64,000 bases of DNA from Nepenthes gracilis (lineage: Eukaryota > Streptophyta > Magnoliopsida > Caryophyllales > Nepenthaceae). The stretch spans positions 15,648,175-15,712,174 of the forward strand of contig BSYO01000006.1 in NCBI GenBank assembly GCA_033239525.1. Direction: 5' to 3'. The notes beneath the pieces are model-generated. The model saw only the letters and a program-made list of their open reading frames with translations. It did not search any database and was not told the DNA's origin. This document shows positions 55,024 to 64,000 of this stretch, in pieces. Position numbers and translations under genes: made by a program. Positions within the stretch are counted from its first letter, which is position 1. Each line of letters begins with the position of its first letter.

Positions 55024-56839
55024 ATGGCTTCCGTGGCGGATTTTCCATCCGATCTGAGAGAGAATGATGTCAAGGCTCTGTGCGTCGAGTTCAACATCCC
55101 TAAAGATACGGCTTGGAGGGTTCCGGGCGTAGACGACAAAGCCTTTTCTCCACTGGAGGGCTACATTACTGTTTATGAGGCTCATCTAAGGAGCGGCCTC
55201 TGCCTGCCATTGCCGGAGGAGTTGGAGTCGATCATGGCGGCTCTTCAAGTACCCATTGCCCAGCTTCATGCCAACGTGGTGAGGTACATTTGCACTTTAT
55301 GCATTTTTGCTCGGAAGCTTGGCCAGAAACGTGGTGAGGATGTCTGGCCTTAAGGTTATTTTTAAAGTGACCCAGGGGGTGGAGCGGATTTCACTCAGCC
55401 CCCGTGTGGGAATAAAAATAAATAAGGTCATCCACAATTCTTTGAAGAACTAGAAAAACCAGTTCTTCTTAGTGAAAGTTGGAGAGAAATGGCCCCTTGC
55501 GAGGAATTGGGGTAATGTTCCAGAGGTGCATCTGGGTACTCCGTCTGCGACGGAGATCTCTGCCTATGCCTGGCTGACCAAAGCTATACGGCTAAATCCC
55601 GACGAGTTTAAGAGGGATTTCTGGTTTCCCGGGAGGAGACCGAGAAGGCTAATTGGGGATCGCCATCGCCGGTCCAGAAGCCGCACCCTCCGATCAAAGT
55701 GATGAGTCCTGTGGTCTCAAGGAAGTTGATAATCCGCCCAAGGTCTTCGGAGGAAGCTGCTGAGAGGGCAACTGCTACGCCCTCATCGTCTTCATCGTAA
55801 ATTGACCTTGTGGCTGCCGGGATCTGCGGTGGACCCGGCAACACTTCTGGAGCGGAGAAATTCGTCGAGGACTGGCTGGCGGAGACCAGAGAAGTTATCC
55901 TAGCCCAGCCTGCTGTGGTTCCAGGTGTAGCCTGGATGGAGTCTGCCGCGGAGCCGGCTCGTGACGTGCCTGAGGGTTCGCGCATTTATATCATGGAGCC
56001 GTCGACGAGAGCCGATTCACCAGCTGCTGTTCCAAAGGCAGCCAGGAGGAAAAAGCCTGTCGCAGCTGCTCCAGAGGGTGCAAGAGAGGAGCCCACCGCT
56101 GCCTTGATGATGATGAGTTTTTAGATCGTATTTTGGATGAGGTAGCGGCGTGTTCGGCCCGAGAGGGTGCTCCTGGCTCGTCTTCTCCGATTCCACCGCC
56201 AGCTGGGCCAGGCCTGGAGTCTAGGCTTGTGAGGCCCTACAGGAAGACTTATGAGGTATGTCTTTTGCAATGGCTCCCTTGTGCTTCTTTTTTCCTTGTG
56301 TTTGCAAACTCATACTTTGCCTTTGTCCTATGCAGCCAAGAAGATTGGCCTCAGCTGTCTCCTGGGAAATGGAGCAGCGCGAACGCATCATTGCAGACCG
56401 GGAGGCTGAGATAGCCTAGCTAGAGGCCAAGCTGGCCGCCTCAGGAGGGGAGCTCCGTGAGCAGACAGCTGCTCTCGAGGCCATTATGGCGCGCGTGGAG
56501 GCAGAGAATGCTGAGCTGAAGGCTGAGAATGCCGAGCTGAAGGCGGAGGTTGCTCGCTTGAAGGAGGAGGATGATCGACTTAAAGCGAGCAACAAACGCC
56601 TTGCAGATCGTGCCGCCGCCACAGAGAACGAATTAGCCACTCGGATGACCCCTCATGAGGTTGGGGGCGCACTGCACGCCCGGCTATTAGAGGGGCTCAA
56701 CATTGGACGTCGCGTTGCGCGGTTGATCATTCCTGACTTCCCAGTGGAGTTTATCAATCAAAGAAACCGCGCAGCGCAATGCAAGGAAGATCTGGAGGGA
56801 GAGCCCCGTGACAACCAGGGTGGTCCGCCAGCCCTGTAG
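55024..56839 (+). pseudogene. Antisense extra ORF of the Tat element (Transposase_28/gypsy-type protein)
   Basis: Runs opposite to gag-pol between integrase and the 3' LTR. ATG at 55024 opens M-A-S-V-A-D-F-P-S-D-L-R-E-N-D-V-K, then V-E-F-N-I-P, F-S-P-L-E-G-Y-I-T-V-Y-E-A-H-L-R-S-G-L-C-L-P-L-P and Q-L-H-A-N-V-V-R-Y-I, the layout of the plant 'putative gypsy-type transposon' domain (Pfam Transposase_28). After a frameshift near 55353 the domain goes on (W/*-K-N-Q-F-F-L-V-K-V-G-E-K-W) with a TAG at 55451. An Ala/Pro-rich middle follows, a canonical 80-bp intron (56256-56335, GTATG..TGCAG), a coiled coil (A-E-N-A-E-L-K repeats; TAG at 56417) and a C-terminus (I-P-D-F-P-V-E-F-I-N-Q) to TAG at 56837. 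Function is unknown; extra ORFs in this place are known in Tat elements. Confidence 0.65.
56256..56335 (+). other. Intron in the extra ORF
   Basis: GAG/GTATGTC donor and CCTATGCAG/CC acceptor, 80 bp, T-rich. Removing it joins a Lys-Thr-Tyr-Glu end to a Pro-Arg-Arg-Leu start and keeps the coiled-coil frame. Confidence 0.6.
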
Positions 56840-56962
56840 CCTTTTGTATTTCTTTTGTTTTTTGGACTGTATGTAAATTGTAACATACTTTGTGAGCAAT
56901 AAGATGGAAGTTCTTTTCAGTTCAATGTCCATTGTCTTTTATTGCTTTGTGTATGTTTATGT

Positions 56963-57310
56963 TGTTGCATTGGGTGGCCAACCTGGTTGGCCGGCGACCG
57001 TTGCTTGGTTGCCTAAGGAGCTGAGCCCCCAGGCTCTGCAGGTGGTTGTATTAACCAGCCTTGCGTTGTTATCCAAGTGGATACTTGGGCTACCAGTGTT
57101 AGAGAAGGAACGCTTCTCGTTATTGTTTAATCACGCTATTCTTTCGTCGAGAAGGTTAGTGCGTGGGGTAGCCAACCTGGTTGGCTGGTTGCCTAAGGAG
57201 TAAGATCCTTAAGCTAGGCAGGCGGTTGTAATAACCAGCCTGGTGGCGCCGCGTAAGTGAAGAGTTGGGCTGCCAATGTTGGAGAAGAAGTGTTTCTCCT
57301 TCGACCGGCC
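56963..57310 (+). repeat. Direct duplication of about 180 bp
   Basis: 56963-57125 and 57163-57305 share GGGTRGCCAACCTGGTTGGC, GGTTGCCTAAGGAG, GGTTGTAWTAACCAGCCT and a GTGTTRGAGAAGRARYG block in the same order, about 80% alike. It lies downstream of the extra ORF. Confidence 0.7.
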
Positions 57311-57371
57311 GTTGACTGACGTTACTGCTCCCCGAAAGGAGGTCGTCGCGTGTGTCATACTTGCCCCCTAA

Positions 57372-57597
57372 GGTTTTTAGACCGCTATAGGCCACTTGGA
57401 TGACCAAGGTTTAGTACGACCGCTATTGGCCGCTCGGATGACTGAGGTTTCAGACCGCTCATGAGCCACTTGGATGACCAAGGTTTAAAACCGCTCATGG
57501 GCCACCTAGATGACTAGGGTTTAAGACCGCTTATGGGCCACCTGGATGACTAGGGTTTCAGACCACTTTTTGGGCCACCTAGATGACTAGGGTTTCA
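57372..57597 (+). repeat. 36-bp tandem repeat, six copies
   Basis: Units read GACCGCTCATGGGCCACCTG then GATGACTAGGGTTTCA, with the later copies nearly identical. Located between integrase and the 3' LTR, as in the other Tat element (44935-45945), but a different sequence. Confidence 0.85.
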
Positions 57598-57600
57598 CGA

Positions 57601-57642
57601 GAGGGTGAAGACCCTCCCGACTTAGGGGCAGTCTAGGTCGGG
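57601..57642. other. Two adjacent hairpins beside the tandem repeat
   Basis: GAGGGT-GAAG-ACCCTC (57601-57616) is a perfect 6-bp stem with a GAAG loop. It is followed at once by CCCGACTTAG..CTAGGTCGGG (57616-57642), a 10-bp stem with one mismatch and a 7-nt loop. Confidence 0.65.
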
Positions 57643-57779
57643 TAAAAACCTACGAGGCAAACACAGGAGATATATGCAAGACCTAAGATCCTATATGCTA
57701 AGTAAACATCTTATTTTACTCAATTTACACAATCTTGCGAATGAATGCACATAGACGGGCTAGTACGTACCTGGGCCTC

Positions 57780-58640
57780 TTATTGGAAGTAGTGCTTCAG
57801 GTGGGTTGCGTTCCACGTTCGTGGGACCAACTTTCCGTCATGGTTCCGGAGCTTGTACGCTCCGTTGCGCAAGACGGCAGAGACAAGGAAAGGTTCATCC
57901 CAGTTGGGAGAGAGCTTGTTTCTGCCGGCCAGCTTGCCTGTGGCCCCGATACCTCGGAGGATCAAGTCCCCAACGTCGAATTGCCGGGCTTTCACCTTTT
58001 TATTGTAGTACCAGACAACTCGGCATTGGTACGCTGCTATCCGTATTCTGGCGGCGTCGCGGGTTTCCTCTAGCAAGTCCAAGTGCTCCCTGATTTTTTG
58101 GAGTTGGTCTGTGGGTCGAAGGACTCCACCCTGAGACTTGGGAGCCCAATTTCAACAGGAATTACCGCTTCAGTCCCGTAACAGAGGCTGAAGGATGTCT
58201 CACACGTTGGTTCCTTCGGGGTTGTACAATAAGATCAGAGGACAGATGGGAGCTCGTCAGCCCAGGAGCCCCCGGCGTCCTCCAACTTAGTCTTTAACCC
58301 GTAGAGTAGCGTACGGTTCGTGACCTCCACCTGCACGTTGGCCTGGGGGTATGCCACCGAAATGTGGACAGCTTGATCCCAAGGCTGGTGCAATACTTGG
58401 TGAAGCGTTTTCCCGAAAACTGGATCCCGTTGTCGGTCACCACGACCTCTGGGACGCCAAACCTGCAGACAATGCCCTGGTGAAGAAACTCCAGGGCATT
58501 GTGTTCTGTGATTTTTGCTAGCGGGACTACCTCAACCCACTTAGTGAAGTAGTCGATACCCGTTATGATAAACTTACGTTGCCCCGTGGCAACGGAAAAT
58601 GGGCCGAGAATGTCGAGCCCCCATTGCGCGAAGGGTCACG
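57780..58640 (-). pseudogene. Tat integrase core and C-terminus, frameshifted
   Basis: The C-terminal domain is clear at 57780-58082: F-D-V-G-D-L-I-L-R, N-K-L-S-P-N-W, W-N-A-T-H-L-K-H-Y. The core (58090-58640) is spread over frames; the region around 58345 corresponds to the catalytic-Glu segment and about 58440 to the second Asp, and GTACTACAAT-type sequence at 58010 replaces the Arg of the sister copy with Trp. The equivalent of the catalytic core is not translatable as one piece. Confidence 0.75.
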
Positions 58641-59690
58641 GAGCCTGAAGTGACTTCAGGTCAGCGGACGACTGGTGGTGAAGGTTGCCGTGAAGCTGGC
58701 AGCTTTCACTCTTCTTCACGAACTTAAGAGCGTCCTTTTTCATTGAGGGCCAATAGTAGCCCTGTCGCATGATTTTGAAGGCCAGGTTCTTCCCACCGAC
58801 GTGTGATCCACAGATCCCGAGGTGAACTTCGCCAAGTGCATAGTCGGCCTCCTCGGGAGTTAGACAGCGGAGATACGGAGTTGAGTATCCGCAGCGATAC
58901 AGCCGCCCATCGACTACCGTGTACCAGCCGGCTTGTCTTTTAATTCGTTTGGCCTTTTCGGGGCCCTTTGGGAGTGATCCGCCGGCCAAGTATCTAAGGT
59001 AAGGCGTCATCCAGTTTTTCGTCTCGAAAATCTGCATTGCCTCCTGTTTTTCCATGCTGGGAGCGTTCAAGATCTCTCGCATGTCCCTTGAATACTGTTC
59101 TGGGTTCTCGACAGCAGCGGCTCTAGCCAACCGGTCTGCCTTCCAATTTTTAGTTCGAGGAACTTGAGCTAGGGTCAGTTTGTCGAAACCCTGGATGGCC
59201 TCCTTTGCCTTTGCCAGGTACCTGGCTAAGGAAGGATTGTTTGTCTCGAAGCCCCCATTGACCTGGTTGTCAATTAATTCGGAGTCACTGTGGACCGCTA
59301 ACCTCTTGGTAGAGCACTCCTTTGCCAACCGTAAGCCAGCTAGCAGGGTTTCGTACTCGGCGACGTTGTTGGTCGCTGGGAAATCAAGTTTCAAGGAATA
59401 CTTGATCTCGAATCCATCAGGGGTGGTTAGGATCACCCCGCTCCCATCAAGCATCGCCCGGGACGATCCGTCCACGTGGAGTGTCCATTCTGGGATCTCG
59501 TTGGGCCGTTCTTCATTTTTTACGGGCTGTTCCTCACGGATTGGGGTCGTGGTCTCGACGATAAAGTCAGCTAGAGTCTGCGCCTTTATGGCCGGTCTGG
59601 GCCTGAATTTGATGTCGAATTCCCCCAATTCAATAGCCCACTTCACCAACCGTCCAGAAACGTCTGGTTTCTGGAGTATGCCCTTCAGTG
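58636..59690 (-). pseudogene. Tat second RNase H and integrase zinc-binding domain
   Basis: Open for 337 codons (58636-59649). In order: end of RNase H (V-K-W-A-I-E-L-G-E-F-D-I-K-F-R-P), archaeal-type RNase H (W-T-L-H-V-D-G-S-S, N-N-V-A-E-Y-E-T-L-L-A-G-L, V-H-S-D-S-E-L-I-D-N-Q; catalytic D, E, D retained), then the integrase zinc-binding segment (E-V-H-L-G-I-C-G-S-H-V-G-G) and I-M-R-Q-G-Y-Y-W-P. Counterpart of 42.9-43.8 kb. Confidence 0.85.
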
Positions 59691-60126
59691 GCTAGTCAGT
59701 AAGGACCACTACGCAATGCGCTTGAAAGTATGGCCTTAACTTTCGCGTTGCGAAGATAAGTGCTAGTGCCATTTTTTCAGCGCACGGATAGCGAGTTTCT
59801 GGGCCGGTCAATGTTTTGCTTACATAGTAGACCGGCTGCTGGATATCGGATTCTTGGCGCACAAGGACGGAGCTGAGGGATACTTCCGATACTACTAGGT
59901 AAAGGTACAGCTCCTCTCCATCTTTGGGTGACGCTAATAACGGTGGGCTGGCCAGATATTGCTTCAATTCATTGAAGGCGGACTAGCAGTCAACCGTCCA
60001 CTGGAATCCGTTGGATTTTGTCCCTCTCAGAGCTTTAAAGAAGGGCTGGTACTTGTCTCCAGACTTCGCGAGGAAGCAGGACAAAGCAGCCAGCCGCCCA
60101 GTGAATCGTTGGACGTCTTTTACGTT
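59691..60126 (-). pseudogene. Tat RNase H
   Basis: 59692-59967 reads Y-L-A-S-P-P-L-L, Y-L-Y-L-V-V-S, S-S-V-L-V-R-Q and Y-P-C-A-E-K-M-A-L-A-L, ending V-V-L-T-D before a TAG where Gln is conserved. A second TAG stands at about 59985 and a TGA (60129-60127) at the RT junction, where the fragment near 39945 has CGA. Confidence 0.8.
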
Positions 60127-60882
60127 TCATGGGGGAGCCATGTCAGGCAGGGCCTTAATCTTCTCTGGGTTTGCCTCGATCCCCCGCTGGGAGACGATGA
60201 AACCCAAGAACTTCCGAGAGGCTACCCCAAAGACGCACTTAGCTGGATTTAATTTCATTTGGTGCTGGCGGAGCACCTCAAATGATTCTTCCAAGTCACG
60301 TATGTGGTCGCCAGTGACCCTGCTCTTGACGAGCATGTCGTAAACGTAGACCTCTATGTTGCGACCAATATATTTTTCAAACATCTTGTTGACTAGCCGC
60401 TGGTAAGTTGCTCCACCGTTTTTCAGTCCGAAGGGCATCACCTTGTAGCAATAGGTGCCCTGGTCTGTCATGAATGAGGTATGCTCATCGTCTTCTGGAC
60501 TCATTCGAATCTGGTTGTAACCCGAATAGGCGTCCATAAAATTGAGCAGTTCATGTCTAGCCGTGGAGTCAACCAGTCAGTCGATCCTGGGCAATGGAAA
60601 ACTGTCTTTCGGGCAGGCCTTGTTGACGTCTGTAAAATCGACGCACATTCGCCATTTTCCGTTGCTCTTTTTAAGCAGGACGACGTTTGAGAGCCAATCC
60701 GGGTACTGGACTTCTCTAATAAATCCTGCGCCCAGTAGCTTCTTCACCTCCTCTCGGATGGCGATCAGCTTTTCGATAGAGTGATTCCTCCGCTTCTGTC
60801 TGACCGGCTTTCGGTCAGGATTAAGGCCCAGCTTGTGGACCATCACCTCAGCTGAAATCCCGGCATGTCTGCGGGAGTCCAA
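60127..60882 (-). pseudogene. Tat reverse transcriptase
   Basis: 60577-60882 holds the fingers (I-R-E-V-Q-Y-P-D-W-L-S-N-V-V-L, K-W-R-M-C-V-D-F-T-D-V-N-K-A-C-P-K-D). After a TGA the palm and thumb follow at 60127-60537: M-D-A-Y-S-G-Y-N-Q-I, F-G-L-K-N-G-G-A-T-Y-Q-R-L-V-N, and the catalytic box V-Y-V-Y-D-M-L, where the first Asp of the D-D pair is Tyr. So even without the stop the polymerase site is damaged. Confidence 0.85.
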
Positions 60883-61560
60883 GCAAAAAGGTCCGCGTTC
60901 CTTCGTAGAAACGCGATCAATTCATCGCGTAGTTGCCCGGTGAGTGAGTCGCCGATCTGGACACACTTATCCGGTTCCCCAGGGTCCAGTGGAACCAGAT
61001 CCGTGGCTTCGCCGGGCTGCGCCTGTTGGAGGGTTGCCTCGTCCCGATGGTCGAGTTCTCCAATTGTCTGAGCACTGCCACTTGGGGCAATTTGGGCCAT
61101 GTAACAGGTCTGCCCAGTGATCTGGTCTCCCAGAACTTCTCCGACGCCGTAAGGCGTTGGGAATTTTATTTTAAGGTGTGGAATTGATGTGACCGCCCCA
61201 AACACTGTTAGGCACGGCCTGCCTAGTATCGCGTTGTAAACAGAGGGCAGGTGAACCACTAGGAAGGTTAGCATGCGGCTTGCTGTTTTCGGATAGGTTC
61301 CCGGGTGACTTTCAGTTGGACTGTCCCTTGGACGGGCACCGGTTCATTATCAAGGCCGTATAAAGGTCTTTCAGCGGGTTTTAAGTTGATTCTTTTTAGG
61401 CCTAATCTAAAGAACGCAACCAAGTAAAGCAAGTCTTCAGAGCTACCATTATCAATAAAGACTCGTTTTAACTGGTAGTCTGAAGTACCATCTGAAACGA
61501 GTGCCAAAATTACAAGGGGGTCAGCATGGGGGGAGATTACATGGTTCGAGTCACAATCAC
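60883..61560 (-). pseudogene. Tat protease region
   Basis: It contains the retropepsin motif in the form V-F-I-D-N-G-S-S-E-D-L-L-Y (about 61424-61462), then G-L-D-N-E-P-V-P-V-Q-G, and in a shifted frame V-Y-N-A-I-L-G-R-P-C-L (61205-61240), the second conserved protease block. A frameshift near 61270 separates the two. The segment to 60883 links protease to RT. Confidence 0.75.
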
Positions 61561-63252
61561 AGAAGCTAATAATGTTGTCTACTATGCATGGCTTCTTCCT
61601 CCCAGTCTGCTGCTCATTGTGGTCTGCCCAGCTCTTGGCAGGTCGGGTGGTGACCATGTTAATCACTCCTGTCGCAATCCTGTTCCGGGGAGGCGTCTGC
61701 TCCTGCTCCTCTTCATCAGCCGCCCCTGAGTTCTGTCCTGGTCCCTTGACGAATCGGGTGAGGTGTCCTCTACGAATCAGGTCCTCGATTTCCTTCTGCA
61801 ATGTTTTACAATCTTCGGTTGAGTGGCTAGTAGAGCGATGGAAGTCGCAGTACTTGAACTGGTTTCCAGAGTCTTTCTTCAACGTTTTTGGCCACTTCAA
61901 AATCTTTTCTCTACGGATCTGCATTAGGACGTTAGAGCACGTGTCTGTCAAGGGCGTGAAAGTGGTGGGCCCGTAGTCTCTGTGTTTTGGGGGCCCAGTC
62001 CGACGCTGCTTCTGGCAGGTATGTTCTCCGCCCATGAACTTTCTTTTCCCTTCACCAGGGAACGGCCGAGGCTGATCCGCTCGCTCAGGATGTTTGGCCT
62101 CGTTGGCCTCTTCTACTGCAGCGTAGGCCCTGGTGATAGATTCTGCCTCCCGGAAAGTATGAGGGTTCTTGTAGGCTAGGTGCTTGAAGAAATCACCGTA
62201 AGTTAGTGCCGAGATGGAGCTGCCCAACTTCATCTCCTCAGTAATCCTGGGGATCCTTCTGGCCTCAGCGACGAAGCGATCCAGGAAACACCGTGGGTTC
62301 TCTCCCGGTCTCTGCTTTATGTGGGAGAGATGCCACGGCTGCTTCTCTTCCCATCGGCTCGAAGCGTATTGAGCCAGGAAGAGATCCATGAGTTCACGGA
62401 AACTACTGACAGTGCCTGAAGGGAGATGGTGAAACCAGATTCTGGCGTCTCCCTTCAGCGTGAGCGGGAAGTAGCGGCACATCGCTGAGTCTTCTAGCCC
62501 TTGTAGACTTAGATGGGTGCGGAAGTGATCTAGGTGGTCAATCGGATCACTGCCCCATCGTATAAGTCAAAGGACAGCATTTTAAACTTGGACGGTAGTG
62601 GACGACTCAAGATTTTTGCAGTGAAAGGAGATCTGTCCAAGTCGATGGCGCACTCGTCAGTCTGGAACACGTGGTTCCAGATTTGGTCCACTCGCGGATC
62701 GGCGCGAGTGGCGTTTGCTGATCGCTTGGAGTTGAGGAAATTCCTCAACTCCGTCTTGTCCCCAAATGGGTTCAGTGAGCCGGTCGGGCCGCCGCCCCGT
62801 GGATCTCGCGATCCTGAAGGCTCGCTCCTGGACCGTGTGGTGGTCTTCTGTCCGAGAGTATCGAGGATTCCTCCTTTCTCGGCTCTCTGTCGGAGACGTA
62901 CTCCCGGAGCGTTCCATTGGCCTGTTCTGGCCAGGAACGCGGGAGGACGTTGGAGCCGGATTATTTCCGGCTTTGGCAGGCCTTTTGACCGGCTTCTTCT
63001 TCCTCTGTCACCCTTTTTGGTGGCAGGAGCAGGAATGACTGCTGGTGGAGCCGCTTGTTGTTGTTGCTCTTTCTGTGCGCAAAGTAGTTGGAGCAGGCGA
63101 TTGTTGGCCTGCATCTGCTCCATCAGTTGTTGAAAATAGGACGGTGGAACTCCACCTGTGGCCCCGTTCACCAGGACATCAGCAGCATGGTCCTGGTCGG
63201 GGTTAGCAGTTTCTCTAGCGGGATCACTAGCCTGGGCTCTCGTGTTCACCAT
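61561..63252 (-). pseudogene. Tat gag
   Basis: ATG at 63252-63250 (M-V-N-T-R-A-Q-A-S). The N-terminal part has a Gln/Ala-rich segment (63040-63130) and a Lys/Arg-rich linker. A frameshift near 62545 (just after the D-L-Y-D-G block) splits it from the core: F-P-L-T-L-K-G-D-A-R-I-W-F, W-H-L-S-H-I-K-Q-R-P-G-E-N (62290-62480). A knuckle-like C-D-F-H-R-S-T-S-H-S-T-E-D-C follows near 61820. Gag builds the virus-like particle. I start at this ATG because the frame further upstream is the primer site. Confidence 0.8.
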
Positions 63253-63316
63253 TGTAGAATCAGAAGGTGACAAAGAGCTTGAGCAGATTTTGGTGGTAGG
63301 CTTTTCGTAAGCGTTT

Positions 63317-63332
63317 CCCACAGACGGCGCCA
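63317..63332 (-). other. Tat primer-binding site
   Basis: The minus strand reads TGGCGCCGTCTGTGGG, two bases inside the LTR end GCATCA. TGGCGCCGTYTGTGGGG-type sites recur in plant Tat/Athila elements; I do not assign the tRNA. Confidence 0.75.
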
Positions 63333-63333
63333 A

Positions 63334-64000
63334 TGATGCGTACCTGGATCCAACTTCGAACAGATTCGGATTCTCTTGGATGGATTGAACCGGTTCCGTT
63401 CACTGAGTACGAATCCTGCACACCACTAAAACGAACAAGAGGTCAGCGTTAACGGCGGAATATAATCCCACTGAAAACACTCCGACTCTCAAGTCAGTAA
63501 AACAGTCTTCAAATGAAGAAACTGAAAATGGGTGAGAGTAATGAGAGAGGGAAAGAGAGTGTTTTGTTCCAGATGTCAGAGAGACGCAAGGCCTTTCTCG
63601 TATCTGGATGGTGGGAAGGCAGAGAACGGCTGTAAAGACTCGTTCGTTGCCTTGGAGTTTAATTGTGTTTGAGCGTTTGGCTGCAGGGAGAGAGAAAGAG
63701 AGCTTGTTTCTCAGAGCACTTAGGGTTTGTGAGTGAATGCAGACGTCGATCAAAGCATGCCCCCGATGGTGAACCCAGAGCATTTTTTATGGTAAAGATG
63801 GCGATTCTCCTTCTTTGGAAGGAGTGATCGTCCCTGTTATCTGCTGCTGGCCTTCCTTTTGGAGGTTGATGCTTGTTGCCAAGTTACGGTAGATTGCTTC
63901 CTTCTGAGGCGGCCAACCACTTTCCAAGTTGGTTTCTTTCCTCCCCAGTATGTTACCGTTGGAGTTCCTTGGTTGGCAAGGAGTTGGGAAGATCTGGCGC
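63334..64000 (-). repeat. 5' LTR, cut by the window end
   Basis: Matches 53180-53846 throughout, most closely from about 63556. Starts TGATGCGTACC on the plus strand. The promoter part lies beyond 64000. Confidence 0.8.

Larger units (their letters stand above)
53180..64000 (-). mobile_element. Tat-lineage Ty3/gypsy retrotransposon, runs off the right edge
   Basis: Minus-strand element. From the right: 5' LTR (63334 onward, cut by the window end), primer site (63317-63332), gag, protease, RT, RNase H, second RNase H, integrase (ending 57780), hairpins and tandem repeats, an antisense extra ORF, W-box repeats and the 3' LTR whose end is at 53180. The two LTR copies agree closely over the 667 bp visible. 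At least three frameshifts and several stops break gag-pol. The flank left of 53180 is TATCT; the matching right flank is outside the window. Confidence 0.85.

Noticed and set aside
61526..63270. Several plus-strand frames of 60-199 codons opposite Tat gag
   Set aside because: Shadows of the GC-rich gag coding strand; the real extra ORF of the element is at 55.0-56.8 kb.
1..64000. tRNA, rRNA or other structural RNA genes
   Set aside because: I looked for tRNA arm and box motifs and saw only primer-binding sites of retroelements; no structural RNA gene could be supported by eye.

Overview
The window looks like nuclear DNA of a flowering plant, most likely a eudicot. It is mostly layered, decayed LTR retrotransposons with a few plant genes or gene pieces between them. 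Evidence: initiator-Met-type primer sites, a chromodomain Ty3/gypsy element, Tat-lineage Ty3/gypsy elements with a second RNase H, a Ty1/copia element, an ERECTA receptor-kinase fragment with its 72-bp LRR exons, and a gene for an At4g38062-like coiled-coil protein. I cannot name the species. Nothing here is bacterial or organellar.

Layout. 1-2050: the 3' part of a Del/Tekay-type LTR abuts a fragment of an ABC1-family kinase gene. 2052-4935: two adjoining degenerate minisatellites (28-bp and 22-bp units). 5187-20431: an old chromodomain Ty3/gypsy element on the minus strand. Its gag is split by a minus-strand solo LTR (11159-17408). That LTR contains a plus-strand solo LTR (12581-15009, target duplication AAAAG). 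A 1.96-kb tandem duplication (13281-17215) then copied the junction between the two. 20432-30220: gene-poor DNA with LTR-like, W-box-rich repeats, a possible gene promoter at 25.1 kb and small unassigned reading frames. 30221-36911: a decayed Ty1/copia element, 5'-truncated. 37430-39236: the 5' end of an ERECTA gene (exons 1-5), clearly a pseudogene, cut off by a minus-strand Tat fragment (39246-41325). 42142-46449: a plus-strand Tat element lacking its 5' half but with pol, 3' tandem repeats, a hairpin, polypurine tract and LTR. 48972-52200: the only intact gene, the At4g38062-like coiled-coil protein on the minus strand. 53180-64000: a long minus-strand Tat element running off the right edge, with gag, pol, a tRNA-type primer site, W-box palindromes and an antisense extra ORF.

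The retroelement parts form coherent units (LTR, PBS, gag, PR, RT, RNase H, IN, PPT, LTR), but every one is broken by frameshifts and stops. Several stops are TGA where a sister copy in this window has CGA. I did not find a convincing new biological system. The most informative signals are structural: the microhomology-bounded duplication with CTG-centred mismatches (probably partly an assembly artefact), the palindromic W-box arrays in LTRs, and the hairpins beside the Tat 3' ends. All boundaries were read by eye; no alignment or database search was run.
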